A DNA stretch of 64,000 nt from Rebecca billardiae RCC1528 (taxonomy: Eukaryota > Haptophyta). The notes below the pieces were generated by a model. It was given only the letters and a program-made list of their open reading frames with translations, did no database searches and was not told the origin of the DNA. Made by a program: the position numbers and the translations under genes. The stretch lies in NCBI GenBank assembly GCA_965240325.2, contig OZ251223.1:3534001-3598000 (forward strand), read 5' to 3'. Below are positions 48,283 to 60,022 of the stretch, piece by piece; position 1 is the first letter of the stretch, and each line of letters begins with the position of its first letter.

Positions 48283-50120
48283 TCAGTGCTGCGTGGCGTT
48301 GGGCAGCGCCGGGCCGGCTGGCTCGGCGATGACGAAGCCGCACACAGTCGCCTGCACCCACGCGAGCTTGACGGGTTTCACGCGGTAGCCCCACGACCAG
48401 AACACGTACTCGTCCTTCTCCTCGTCGCAGCTCTCCAGCACGATCCTGCGTGGCGGCGTGGCGCGCGTGGCGCGCGCAGTGCCCGGGCGGCGCACGCGTC
48501 AGCATCCCGCGCGCCGTTCGCATGCCGCGCGCAGCCGCGCTGCGCTGCCGCCGCGCGGCACTGGACGCACCAGTGATCGCACGCGCAGTTGGTGCAGGTC
48601 TGCGTGGCGTCCAGCGAGTAGAGCATGCCCATGGCGACCCGCGCGATCGCCACGACGCCCGAGCACGCCGCGCGCACATTCGCCACCGTGGCGGAGGGCA
48701 CGCCGCCGCGCGTGTTCACGAGCGCGAATGCCTGCTGCTCAGACTCGAAGCTGCCGCGCGCGATGATGGCCAGGCTCTGCTCGATCCACGCGTTCACGCG
48801 CGGGTGCGCCGCGAGGAAGGGCGCGTCCGTGATCACGCCCGGCCCAGCGAGCACCGCGCGCGCAAAGTCGACGAGCGTCAACCCCGCGCCCACGCCCGCG
48901 ACGAGTTGCACGCAGTCCTCGTCGTCGAGATAGCCGCCGCAGGCGAACGAGTTGTTCTGGACGTAGCTGCAGCGGCCGCCGGGGGCGAGCACGGGGGCGA
49001 GCAGCCGTTCGCACCAGCCCATGACGAAGTTCGGGATCGTCTTGATCTGCGACTCGGAGAAGGCGTCCCGGGAGACAGTGACGTTGTACGGCGAGAGGAT
49101 GTGCTGCGACGGCTCGTCGCACGAGCCGAGCACGGCCGCGTCGTGCGAGCTCATCAGCGCCTGCGTCCACATGTGCTCCGCGCCCGCCGGCGTGTACAGC
49201 GTGGCGGTGAGGCCGGGGAAGGAGGCGCGCGTGTACGCGCACGGCGCGGCCTCGAGGAGGCCGCCCGGCAGCGTGCCCGTCCAGAGCAGCTGCGTCGACA
49301 GCCGCAGCGCCTCGGCGGGCGCGCGCAGCGAGAGCGCATCCAGGATGGCTGACGGTCCGCACGTCTGCTCCTGGCCTTGCGAGTTGGACTGCGTGAGCAC
49401 CGTGCGCGTGATGTCGCAGAGCGCGAAGCCGAGCACGCCGTTGGCGTCGAGGACGGCGGCGTCGGGTGGCGTGATCACGCCGTCGACCACCGCCTGCGGC
49501 GTGAACGCCACGCTGCCCGGCGCCCACGCCTCGTCGAGTGCGCCCGTCCACGCGGGCGAGCCGTCCTTTGCGTTCTGCTGCGTGCCGGGCGGCACCGGCC
49601 GGGCGAAGATGAAGTTGGCGAGGTTGGCCGGGCCCTGCGGGAACTGCCCGGCGAGTGTGAGGAATGCCTCGCGCGTCGCGCGCAGCGCGAGGCACGTCGG
49701 GTCGTCCTTCGCCTCGCCCGTCTCCGGGTCGCAGTAGCGCACGATCCCGAGCTGCTGCATCTGCTCCCGCGCGCTCGGGTCGCGCTCAAAGATGGTGCTC
49801 AGCGGGTACGAGTAGTTGAGCTCGGCGCAGATGTTTGCCTGCTGGTTGCCGACACCCGCGTACGTGCCGTCCGTGTTCTGATTCGCCTCGAGGTAACCGC
49901 CACCGCCGTGCACGTCCGCGAACGCGGCTTCGATCACTGCCACCATCGCATCGGCCGCCGCTGGCGCAGGCACCAGGTAGGCGGGCGCCGGGCCCTCGGA
50001 CCACTGGTCGAGCGCGCCAGCCTGGCCTGCCGAGTGGAAGACTGCAAGCACCAGCAGTGCGCCCACGAGCAGCGCGCACGCGCCGGCCGCGGCCGCGCGC
50101 CCTCGGCTGCCCTGCTTCAT
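48283..50120 (-). CDS. Single-anchor secreted/membrane protein of unknown function, one intron
   Basis: ATG at 50120 (MKQGSRGRAAAAG) opens a type II signal anchor (ACALLVGALLVLAVFHSA). The frame runs through about 515 residues of lumenal-looking sequence with scattered Cys and NxS/T sites (ELNYSYP, YNVTVS, VQNNSFACGGYL). An intron from 48570 to 48446 (TG|GTGCGTCC ... CACGCAG|G) is strongly suggested: read-through gives low-complexity Arg/Ala, while splicing gives CDHW|IVLESCDEEKDEYVFWSW, ending at 48283. Total about 570 residues. A CTNCACDHW cluster precedes the intron. I recognise no catalytic domain. Confidence 0.65.
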
Positions 50121-50360
50121 GATTGCAGGATCTTGGCCCGCGCTTGCCCACCGAACATCGTCTACGGGTAGTAGTAGCAATTGATTCCTTTGCTAGTACT
50201 ACACTATACTATTCTGGTGAACACAGCTTTAAACAATTTTAATTCGTGACAAAGCCCTGGGAGACCCAGCTCCGACCCCCTTTAATTGTGTGTCACCTAC
50301 TGCTGTCCCAAGTAATACCGGAGTAGGAATACGAACAATGGGGCCTCAAACGTTTTTTGA

Positions 50361-50458
50361 TTAGGCACGCCTCGGGAATCGAGAACGCACTTGGTTAATT
50401 TTTGCGCCAATTAGGGCACGCCTCGGGAATCGAAGCGCATGTGGTTAATTTTTGCGCG
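50361..50458. repeat. Two tandem copies of a ~49-bp unit
   Basis: TTAGGCACGCCTCGGGAATC... ending GGTTAATTTTTGCGC occurs at 50361 and again at 50411 with a few differences. Function not evident. Confidence 0.75.
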
Positions 50459-51560
50459 CGCCGCATGGAGATGTCGTTGCGATTCCCACAAATCTGGCGG
50501 CGATCTTAGCTACCGTCTTACCCAGTTCATACCGCCTATACAATACGGTAACGGTACGGACCTGGCGCGCCTCGCCGTGCACCGCACGAGGCCACGCGCC
50601 CCGGCGCGCGCGCGCCCGCGGCCTCGCACCCAAACTGCGAGACGCCGGCAGCGCTCGACGCGTGCCTCGCGCAGCGCGGCTGGCGAGCACGCTGAACGGC
50701 GTGGACGAGGCGCGCAACGCGGAGCGCCGCGAGGGTCACGCCGCGCGTCGAGCCGAACCGCGCGCGGCGCGCGAGGCCGCCGCGACCGACGCGGTCGCGC
50801 GCCATCTGGGCGTCCGGCGGCAGCAGCGCGCACGACGTGCGGACTGCAGTTGCTGCACGACTACCACGCGTCGATGGCCGACGCGCGCACGCACGGCGTG
50901 ATCGGTGCGTGCCGTTGCCGTGCCGCCGTGCCCGAGCGGCCGTGCGCAGCGACGACTGCATCGACGCGCGCCTCGCTGGCGCCTCGGTGGGCCTTGCAGA
51001 ACTGGGAGAGCCACGCTGCCGCACCTGGCTAATGGCTAAATCGCACACGCGACGCGCGAAGACGCGGCAGCCCGGATGATACCGTTAGTCAGCGCTGAAC
51101 GGCCAACTCGTCTCATCGTCGTCGGGTCTGCCGGCCCTGGCAAGCTTCTCCGTCGCGTCCTAGACGCGCTGTGTTCGACCAGCCCCACCGGGAAAAGGCC
51201 GCTAGGCCCCCGCTGTTTTAGAGTGCCGTTAAATCATAGAATGAGTAGTGTATGGAAAGATACGACTTCTCGGGCGGCGTCAGGCGGTTTCCGGTTGATC
51301 AGCAGGGCAGATCCCAACCCCGCGGGCTCCGGGTGATCTGCCGATCGACTGGCAGGGCCCGTGAACGTCGGCCATCGGAGAGCACGTACTCTGGGCAGTC
51401 ACTAACGACTAGTACTAGCAGCCGCACTGACGCGCAGCAGCCTATGCAGCCGGCTATGGCCTTCGTCCGGATAGCGGATTCGCGTCAGGCTCAAAGACTC
51501 GACGGTCTGAGGCGACGACGGACTAGCTTAATCTGCCTGTTTGCGACTGGCTAATGAGCC

Positions 51561-51606
51561 TAATCCGCCTACTGACTGCTCTGTAATCCGCCTACTGACT
51601 GCTCTG
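51561..51606. repeat. Two tandem copies of a 23-bp unit
   Basis: TAATCCGCCTACTGACTGCT plus CTG is repeated perfectly at 51561 and 51584. A simple local duplication. Confidence 0.85.
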
Positions 51607-51691
51607 CAGACAGTGCAGTACGAGTAGTCTGCTGCTGCCTGCTGACAATGGGGGACGCGCGGCACGCGGGCTGCGTATAGTGATTAGTGCG

Positions 51692-51848
<157 letters not shown>

Positions 51849-52486
51849 ATCACAAACAGTTGCCCAGCCGCTGCAGACTCCGGGTCTGACTACGACAGTA
51901 CTACGCCCAGCCTGCTGCCGGCCGGAGTCTGCTCATACATAAACGGCAGCAGTAACGGCGCGCCGTGCTATCATAGCTCATTTCTTCCTCGTCTAGATAC
52001 TAAGCAGTGTACGTAGTATAGTTTTCATCATCGCGTAAGCTACTTAGTACTTATTACTGCTCCGATCCATATTAGCAGTATTCGTCAAGTTGTCGTTACC
52101 AAACCAAGGCTCCTTCAAAATTCCCCTTTATAACGGGCTCCGGGTGATCAGACTGGCGGCCGAAGCCTCCAGCCCTACCCTGGCCAGCCCCCAACCAACC
52201 ACCACCCTCACCCCACCTCAAACCACTGACCGCGACACCAAGTGCCTTGACACCACTCCGCTGTGGACAGCCCGCCTCCAGAGGGGGCGGGGGTATGCCA
52301 TTGCCGACAGCATACAAGCCCAACACTGTGGGGTGGTCCCAGGTACCAGCAGTGCACTGCCTTGCAATTCGAGATCATCGAGTTTGAGCCGAGTCGGCAG
52401 ACTGGGCACCCCCTAGGGTGCCCCAGTGTGGGCAGAGGGCCAGCCACTAGCCGATCCCTGCGCGGGGGAGGGGACGGAGGGGGCTG

Positions 52487-53305
52487 TCAGCGAGCCCAGT
52501 GGCAGTAGCTGGGCCGGGGTCTGGGCCACTGGTCCTGGCAGTGACTAGTGAGGCGCCTGTATTTCACTCGTGCTGCTATGGAGGCAGATGGTGTCATGTC
52601 AGACATGTGTGCGATATCGGGCATCAAGTCAGGGCGTGGGCCGCTGTAGGACGCAAGCAGAGTGGTGGCGATGGCTAATACGCCTGGGGAGGTGTCGTTT
52701 GCGCGCCTCTTTCTGCTGCTCTTTGCAGGGGGTTGCATACTTCGCTGCGCAGGCTGGGCCTGCCTGCCAGTTGGTGTTAGGATGGGCACATTTGCCTGGC
52801 GGGGTGGGCAGTGTCGTTTGGGCGGGGGGCTGTCTTGCTGAGCTTGACTAGGAGGAGGCAGCCTGCGCCTCAGGGGGGCTGCCAGTGTCCTGGCAGAGCC
52901 AGCAGGTGGCTGTGTGGCCTGCTGTCCAGTGTCTGATTGTGTAATGCCGTTGTGAGCTCCGTGACCAGTGTGACTGCCCGCAGCAGGGTCTGCCTCAATC
53001 TCAGGGCCCCCATGTGTCAACACATTGTCCGACGGACGCACATCGCGGCGAGCCAGTGGGGTAACATATTGGAGCGGCCATGCCACAAGAGGTGTGGCAG
53101 GCTGCAGAGGCCACGCAATCACCATAGGGAGGGGGCGAGCACGCTGTAGAGGCCATGCCCGCAAGAGTGGCTGAGGGCGCACGTGGTGACTGCGCGCTAT
53201 TGGCTGGTGCAGGTTGGCCTGCCCCGCGCCTGCCTGCCAGCCCTGGCCAGCCTGGGCAGGGGGTTGCTGCTGGATGACAGGTGGCCCCTGTAACTGATTA
53301 TTCAT
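52487..53305 (-). CDS. Hypothetical Q/P-rich ORF, possibly transposon-derived
   Basis: 272 codons, ATG at 53305, stop at 52487. The product is rich in Gln, Pro, Ala and His, with a basic segment (SSRKRRANDTSPG). A 12-residue repeat occurs three times near residues 47-80 (RAWPLQRARPLP, IAWPLQPATPL, VAWPLQYVTPL). Codon use and GC are unlike the neighbouring genes. No zinc knuckle, protease or polymerase motif is seen, so a gag-like origin is only a guess. It may be non-coding. Confidence 0.3.
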   Translation of the reverse strand: MNNQLQGPPVIQQQPPAQAGQGWQAGAGQANLHQPIARSHHVRPQPLLRAWPLQRARPLPMVIAWPLQPATPLVAWPLQYVTPLARRDVRPSDNVLTHGGPEIEADPAAGSHTGHGAHNGITQSDTGQQATQPPAGSARTLAAPLRRRLPPPSQAQQDSPPPKRHCPPRQANVPILTPTGRQAQPAQRSMQPPAKSSRKRRANDTSPGVLAIATTLLASYSGPRPDLMPDIAHMSDMTPSASIAARVKYRRLTSHCQDQWPRPRPSYCHWAR

Positions 53306-53727
53306 GGCAATCGCCCCTCCTGGGCCTGCCTGTGCCTGTGGGGGCGGGGGCTGCCCCCCCTGGTGGCATATTTAACATTGCCAGATCACGTCTGAGTCGA
53401 GTGGTTCAGTCCCGGGCGGTCGGTTCAGGTCCCGCGTCAGGCGTTACGCTTACCTTTAATTCCGTTAAATATTACGGACGGTTCATTTACAGGCGCGGCC
53501 AAGTCCGCTGTCGCTGATGATGATGATGATGATGATCACGACAATAGACTTTGCTGATGATACTTTTATGATGGTCACTGTGGGTACATCATCAATGGCA
53601 TTGATACCGAACGTCTGCCAACGGCGGATCAGCAGGACCCGCACTCAGATTGACCGTCTGCGGGCACCGGCACCGTGTCACCGCCGTGGCTCGTGCGCCG
53701 GTCACGGTGCCAGGGCTGGGAGTTCGT

Positions 53728-53826
53728 GATCACGTGAGCGTGATATCAGTCATAATATCACGGCGTGATCACGTGACACGTGATCACGTGACGCGTCACG
53801 TCGGCAATGGGTCCGTCACGTGACAG
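53728..53826. repeat. Cluster of CACGTG-centred palindromes
   Basis: TGATCACGTGA-type palindromes occur at least three times in 100 bases (GATCACGTGAG, GATCACGTGACACG, TGATCACGTGACGCG), plus GTCACGTGAC. A second cluster (GTCACGTGATGTCACGTGATC) lies at about 54248-54300. They could be E-box/G-box sites or terminal debris of a palindromic element. Confidence 0.5.
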
Positions 53827-54792
53827 CAGTCCGGTAGTCATGGTGTGCATCCGGACAGCCCCCGGGCCCGAGGCCGGGGCAGTGCTGAGTGCGCGCCTGC
53901 GCGGGGCGGCCGGCGCCGACTCGGCGCCGGGTCCTCGACGAGCCAAGGCGGGTCACGCGGCAGCAGTGAGTGCGCGCGAGCTGGCCAAGTTGATGGCTCG
54001 GCAGGCGAGCCTCATGCAGGTCTTCAAAGACGGGGCTGCTGACCGCGACTAGTCGTCGGAGTGCAGCTGTCTAATCGCGCTCTTCATGAGTCACTGGCGA
54101 GTCAGTCACTGATCTGAGAGTACGGTTAGATTTCGATCGTCATTATTCTGATGACTCCCAAATATGAAATAGGCCCAAAAAATTTCCTCGCCTCGGGCCG
54201 GCGGGGCCCCGGGGGGGAACCCCCGGACCCCCCCGTGGGCCGGACTCGTCACGTGATGTCACGTGATCACGCCTGTTGGGCAGCCGTGACGACACGTGAT
54301 GGTCACTGTACGACGAATTCCCAGCCCTGCACGGTGCGCGATGCGGTGCCAAACCTACTCTGCTACTCACCATAACGGTAGGTCGCTGTCGAGCGTGAGG
54401 ATGCCTTGCTCCGGCCTACAGCCGGATGTGCCGGGTGCGAGAACGCGTCGTGGGGGGCATCACCCGGCGGGTGGATCTGGCGCAGACCGGACGTGACGAC
54501 TTGGAACTTGACATCCTGGTCACCCGTTGTCCACAGGCAGGCTTGGACCCCCCAATTTCCGCGCGGGGCAAGGAGGCCGCGGGCCGCGAAGCCGGACCAA
54601 AAGTCCAAAACGGATGATGAAATCATTTTGTCGCGCGCCCGCGCGGCGCCCGCCGCACGCCTGAGCAATCTGATCAAGTGCCGCCGCACCTCCCGCGTTG
54701 CATTCGCTCCGCCTCAGGCGTGCTGAGGCGGCGCGGTCGTGAGGCGCCCGGCGGTGGACGCGGGGCGCACGCGCCTGTTGTTGGTGGCGCCC

Positions 54793-56310
54793 ATGGGCGT
54801 GAGCGCGGATGTCACGCCGCCAGCGAAGCGACTCTGCTGCGCGGCCCCTCGCCCCTCGGCGGTGGCGAGTTGCCCGCACATCGAGGCGCACCGCGCCGCG
54901 AACGGCCGCCGATCGCTCGTCGCGGCGAGCCGCGCGGCGTACGCGCTCCGGCTGCAGCGGCAGCGGCCCGATGCGCGGCCGAGCGGCACGCAGGGGCCGC
55001 CCCGGCGGTGTTTTGCCTGCCAGCGCGAAGCGCCCGGCCGCCGGCTGCACCTTTGCCTGCACTGCGTGCACGTCGCGTGCCGGCCGACGCCGGGCGCGCG
55101 CGGCGGAGCCGCAGACCATGTCGACGAGCACCACCGCGCGACGGACGGGGCGCACTGCCTCGCCGTGGACCTCGAGAGCCTCGAGCTGTGGTGTGCGGCG
55201 TGCAAGGACTACGCGTACGACGACGAGTACGCCGCCATCCTCCGCTTCAACGCCGACAGCGACGCGCTCGCGCGCGCGGCCGACGCGCTGCTCGGCAGCT
55301 CGCCAGCCAAGGGCGGCGCTCCGGCCGAGGCGGTGCGCACGCTGCCCGAGCGCGCGCGCGCGCTGAGCGTGCCGCGGCCGCTGCTCGGGCTGCGCGGCAT
55401 CAACAACCTCGGCAACACGTGCTTCATGAACTCCGTCTTGCAGGTGTTTGTGCACTCGCCCCTGCTGCGGCTGTACTTTTTGGGCGACCGGCACAACCGG
55501 CGGCTGTGTGCGCGGCTGCGCGCGCAGCCGCAGCAGCAGCAGGCGGGGCCGCAGCGCGGGGCGAGCGAGGGCGCGAACGGCGCTGGCGCTAGCGGCACGC
55601 CCGGCGCCAACGGCACGAGCGGCTCGCCCACCGCGCGTGGCGCCTCGCCCTCGATCGATCTGACCGCGGGCGCGGACGACGGCGCGCCGAATGATGGCGG
55701 TGGCGCCGCCGGCGCGTCGCACTCGGTGTGCCTGGGGTGCGAGCTCGACCTGGTGTTCTCGCAGCTCTGGTCCGGGCAGCAGACCGCGTGGTCGCCGCAC
55801 GAGCTGCTCCACTCGATCTGGCGCTCGGTCGACCAGCTCGCCACGTACGCGCAGCAGGACGCGCACGAGTTCTACCTGGCGCTCATCCAGCAGCTGCACA
55901 CTCACACGCGCTCGGCGGCGGCCGCGGCCGGCGGCGGGGGCGGGGGCGGCGGGGCGGGCGGGGCCGCGGACGGGGAGGGGCGGGCGGGGAGGCGGGCGGC
56001 TGAGCCGACCACGCCCGCCGGGCCCGGCGCCAAGCCGTGCCCGTGCGTCGTGCACCGGCTGCTCTCAGGGCAGCTCTGCTCGGAGATGGTGTGCGCGACG
56101 TGCGGTGGCGCGCGCACGCAGTACGAGAGCTACTCCGATATCTCGTGCGATCTGCGCCAGGCAGCGCCGGCCGCGGCGGGGCCGCCCGCGGCGGCGGGCG
56201 CGGGCGCGGGCGCGGAGGCGGCGCCCGCGGCGCCCGCAGACGCCGCGGACGCCGGGCACCCGCCGGGCACTCAGCGAGGCGCGCCCTCGCCCCTGCCGCC
56301 GCTGGCGAGC

Positions 56311-56353
<43 letters not shown>

Positions 56354-57502
56354 TGGGCGGCGACGACGTGGACACGCTGTCCGATTGCCTCGAGCGGTGC
56401 GTGCCCTTCTCGGCTCGCGCTGCACCCCACGCCGCGCGCCGCCCCCGCTGCCCGCCCAGCCGCGCGCACGGCGCGACTCGCGCGCGCGCGCCGAGGCCCG
56501 CGATCGCGGGCGCGGCCGAGACACGGCTTGGCCTGCGCGCGCAGCTGTGTCGCCCGCCGCGCCCGCCGCCCGTCCGCCTGCGCTCACGCGCACCCCGCCG
56601 CGGCGCCGCGCGCCCGCGCGCCTCCGCCGTGCACGCGCGCCGCAGCTTCACCTGCCCCGAGCAGCTCGGCGACCAGCAGCGCTTCTACTGCGACGGGTGC
56701 GCCAAGTTCTGCCCCGCGCTCAAGCAGCTCTCCTTCCGCACGCTGCCGCCCATCCTCGCGTGCCACCTCAAGCGGTTTAAGACCGACTCGGCCGGCGCGC
56801 ACGGCGCCGCGCACAAGGCGAAGAGCGGCGGCGGCGGCGGGCACACCTCGGCGAAGCTCGAGTCGTACGTCTCCTTCCCGCTCGAGGTGCGCCGCGCCCG
56901 GCGGCGGCACGGCTCCCGGTCGCCGCGCGCGCCCGCCGCGTGCGCCCGCGCGCCCGCCCGCCCACCCGCCCTGCACGCCCGCACCTGTCCGCCCTGGGCC
57001 GGCGCAGGGGCTCGACATGAGCGCGTACCTCGCCGAGAACGTCGCGCGCGCGCGCTCCGGCGGCGGCGGCGCCGCCGGCGCGGACGGCAATGGCTCGCCC
57101 GCCGTCAAGACCGAGTCCGGTGCAGCCGCGGCCGAGAATGGAGGCGCGGCCGGCCGCGCGGGCGGCGCCGCGCCGAGCTCTGAGCACCTCTACGACCTCT
57201 TCGGCGTGATCGTGCACCACGGCACGATCAACGCGGGGCACTACACGTCGTTCGTCAAGCACTGCGGCCGATGGTACAACTGCGACGACGCGTGGGTCGT
57301 CGCGGTCACGGAGGAGGAGGTGCGGCGCGCGCGCGCCTACTTGCTCTTCTACGCGCGCAGGGGCGCGGGCGCAGACGCGCTCGATGGCGTCTCGTCCCTT
57401 GTGCTGCCGCGCGCCGCCGCCAAGGGCGCGCACGCCGGTGGCGTGGCGCTGGGCACGGCGGTGCGCGCCGACGCCGAAGCTGCTCGCATGGATGTGTGTT
57501 AG
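54793..57502 (+). CDS. USP22: Ubp8/USP22-type ubiquitin C-terminal hydrolase (SAGA deubiquitinase)
   Basis: Three exons: 54793-56396, 56646-56886, 57008-57502; 779 residues. Both introns are GT-AG (249 and 121 bp); the first, a multiple of three, would be missed by frame alone. Splicing restores SDCLE-R-FTCPEQLGDQQRFYC and YVSFPLE-GLDMSAYLAENV, as in Ubp8/USP22. An N-terminal ZnF-UBP holds CPHIEAH, CFACQ, CLHC and LWCAACKDYAYDD. The catalytic Cys is in INNLGNTCFMNSVLQ (about 210), the His in HHGTINAGHYTSFVK, the Asp in WYNCDDAWV. The structural zinc Cys pairs (CSEMVCATCG; YCDGCAKFCP) are present. By homology it removes ubiquitin from histone H2B in the SAGA complex. Poly-Gly/Ala inserts and an (AG)n run near 500 are lineage-specific. 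Confidence 0.88.
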
Positions 57503-57955
57503 AACCCCCGCGGCCGCCCTGTGGACGCCTGCCCCAGGCCGCCGAGCGGGAATGCCGGTTCGCCTTGGTAGCTACTGTTGTCACACCACGCGCAAGCCGC
57601 GTGACGCATGCCAGGCGGGCTGTCACACCGCCTGCCATTGGGCGTGCGCGCTTTTGCTCTGCCAGCTGGCGCGAGCGATAATTCGTGATACGGTGTACTC
57701 ATGTAGCCGGTGGCTCCATAGCCAGGCTGAGTCAGTGCCCGTGAGAACATGAGAACCATCCGCCACCCAGTTGCCGGACCACGTCTTCAGCCGCTCCACT
57801 TGCTTGCACCGACGACGATGACAGCGTCAATGAGAGTCGTAGCGCATTGAACTGAGATTGAAGATGCAGCGCAAACGACGAAACTCGCCTTGCCGCTGCG
57901 GACAACGGCCGTCTCGATCACGCGCGCGGCGTCCGCCACGCAAACGAACGACATC
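57503..57955. other. Spacer between deubiquitinase and U-box gene
   Basis: 453 bases with no coding frame. It should contain the 3' UTR of the deubiquitinase and the promoter of the U-box gene. No element identified. Confidence 0.4.
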
Positions 57956-60022
57956 ATGAGCGGCAAGCTCGAGGAGCGTCGACGCCGTCTCCAGGCGGCA
58001 AAAGTCAAGATCGACGCGCTGTGCCGATGCGACGACAGCGCGCAGGCGGCATTCACTTACCTCGTGGCCAAAGTGGACGGCACGCTCAGCGAGGACACCC
58101 CGCGCGAGCGGCTGCGCGACTTGGGACTGCACACAGACGGCTGCAAGGCGCAGCTTGTTGGCCGCCTCGAGGCGGCAATGCGCGTCCCTGTGCCCCGCGC
58201 CGTGCTCGAGGCGGCGTCGCCTGTGCTCAAGGAGGCATGCTCGCTGGCGCCCGGCTCCTGCCTGCTCCCCATCGACTGCGAGGCGCCTGAGCTCAACATC
58301 ATCGCACAGGCGCTCGTCAGCGACGCCAAAGACGTCCTCGCCATCCGAATGGCTGACGGAGAGCAGGAGTCAGTGCTGCGCATCATCATGCATGCGGCAG
58401 CGCTTGGCCTGCACGACATGGCCATCGCGGCGGCCACGCTGTGCTTCGCCGCGCTCGAGACACCGGTCTGCGCCTCTGGTGACGGCCTCAAGCTCCTCGA
58501 CGTGACAGCGCGCGCGATGCGGGCCTCAGGCGGTCGGATGGCGGCTGAGAAGTGGGTCGGCACGCTGGCAAACCTCGTTCAGAGCGTCAACGCCAAGTCG
58601 GACGGCGATGTCACGCTCGAACGCTTCATCGAGAGGCCGTTTGGTGGGCATGATGCCTGGGGCTCGATTGCTGCGCCGAGTCTCGCCCTGATCGCCCGCG
58701 CACTGCCGGCCGACGTGAACGAGCTGCTGCCACTCACGTGGTGGACTCAAGGTGAGTTTATGCGGACACTTTGGGCTGGTTGCGAAACTACGTGCTTCTC
58801 ACTTGCGCTGCCTGACTCTGAGCTGGACGGAGAGCGCGTGGCGCTGACGATGCAGCTGCACTTAAGCGGGTCCTCCCTCACGGGCGTCTCTGTCTCGAGT
58901 GCTGCGGTGCCGCTGTGCATGGACATACACGTGTGTGTGGGCGCGGCGAATACTAAGGTACTCGGCGCGTTCCTCAACTCGAACCCGACGTGCGTGAAGG
59001 CTCAAAGCGCCGTGCAGTGCACGTGGTCTGATCTCATGAAGGTGGAAGTGTGTGTGCGGCGCGCCGCGTCCAACGCGCGCATCAACCTGCTCCTCGACTG
59101 GCTGCGCGAGAACCCCAGCCCGCACGTGAAGCTGCCCGAGCTGCCGCGCCGTGCGCCGCTGCAGCCTGCGATGTGGTGCGAGCTGCTCGCATACGTCGAC
59201 GTCGCGCACGGTGATGTGGACGAGCTCGACAAGGGCGTATTCGACGACATCGTGCTGCCGCACGCCTCGCGCCACTTTGCCAAGATCTCTGCATGCGCAG
59301 AGTTTGCCAACGTGCCGCTCCGCATCACCAAGTGGCTCGTCGCCCAGCGCCTCTCGAGCGGGGCAGCAGGTGGCGACAGTGTTGTCAGCACAGCTGTACG
59401 TTGGGCGGTCGCAAACGTCAATCTCGGCCGGGCTCCGGATGCGGTGCAGCTCGTGGAGAGTCTTGGCCTGGCTGATCTCAGCTGGGCGGAGATGCAGGCC
59501 CTGATAGCCGGGGTGGGCGAATTGCGCGATGCGTGCGCCGCGTTTGCGCCGCTGCGCGAAGCCGTCGCGGGTGAGCTCGCTCGCGGCCTAACCGCGCACG
59601 CGCACTCGCCCAAGTCGCCATCGGAAGAACTCATCTGCCCGATCACGCATGAGCTGCTGAAGGACGCGACTTTGCTCGTGGCAGACGGGCACACGTACTC
59701 CAAGGCCTCGCTCGAGCGCTGGCTCAGGGACCACGACACCAGTCCCACGACGGGTGCGGCACTGGCGTCCAAGACCACAGTCGAGAATTGGGCTGTGCGC
59801 AAGATGGTCGAAGAGGCGCACGAGCGCTCGACGAAACGCAGGCGGCTGCTCTCACCAGTGGCTGTGGCTGCGGACGAAGCATTCGAGCTGGACGGCCCTG
59901 CGCGAGCGCCATCCGCATGCGCTCTTTCAACAGCGTCTGCGATGCTACAGGAGTGGCTCGCCGAGTCCTCTCGTTGCGACCCGAAAGTAGCGAAAGACGA
60001 CGACGGCATCGCAAGTCATTGA
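57956..60022 (+). CDS. SAP-like and U-box protein, probable E3 ubiquitin ligase
   Basis: 688 residues from ATG 57956 (MSGKLEERRRRLQ); the longer frame begins with TTG. A SAP-like helix pair lies near 48-75 (PRERLRDLGLHTDGCKAQLVGRLEAAM), a motif that binds DNA or chromatin. The middle 450 residues are alpha-helical and unassigned. The U-box is at about 557-630: EELICPITHELLKDATLLVADGHTYS, then SLERWLRDHDTSPTTGAAL and NWAVRKMVEEA, with the Pro and hydrophobic E2-contact positions typical of U-boxes and no zinc Cys/His ligands. A basic STKRRRLLSP after it could be a nuclear signal. Likely role: E2-dependent ubiquitin transfer in the nucleus; substrate unknown. Confidence 0.82.
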   Translation: MSGKLEERRRRLQAAKVKIDALCRCDDSAQAAFTYLVAKVDGTLSEDTPRERLRDLGLHTDGCKAQLVGRLEAAMRVPVPRAVLEAASPVLKEACSLAPGSCLLPIDCEAPELNIIAQALVSDAKDVLAIRMADGEQESVLRIIMHAAALGLHDMAIAAATLCFAALETPVCASGDGLKLLDVTARAMRASGGRMAAEKWVGTLANLVQSVNAKSDGDVTLERFIERPFGGHDAWGSIAAPSLALIARALPADVNELLPLTWWTQGEFMRTLWAGCETTCFSLALPDSELDGERVALTMQLHLSGSSLTGVSVSSAAVPLCMDIHVCVGAANTKVLGAFLNSNPTCVKAQSAVQCTWSDLMKVEVCVRRAASNARINLLLDWLRENPSPHVKLPELPRRAPLQPAMWCELLAYVDVAHGDVDELDKGVFDDIVLPHASRHFAKISACAEFANVPLRITKWLVAQRLSSGAAGGDSVVSTAVRWAVANVNLGRAPDAVQLVESLGLADLSWAEMQALIAGVGELRDACAAFAPLREAVAGELARGLTAHAHSPKSPSEELICPITHELLKDATLLVADGHTYSKASLERWLRDHDTSPTTGAALASKTTVENWAVRKMVEEAHERSTKRRRLLSPVAVAADEAFELDGPARAPSACALSTASAMLQEWLAESSRCDPKVAKDDDGIASH

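Noticed and set aside
55691-56650. Continuous frame through the first deubiquitinase intron
   Set aside because: Read-through adds Ala/Arg/Pro-rich sequence exactly where Ubp8/USP22 has LxDCL-x-RFT; splicing restores it, so the 249-bp in-frame stretch is treated as intron.
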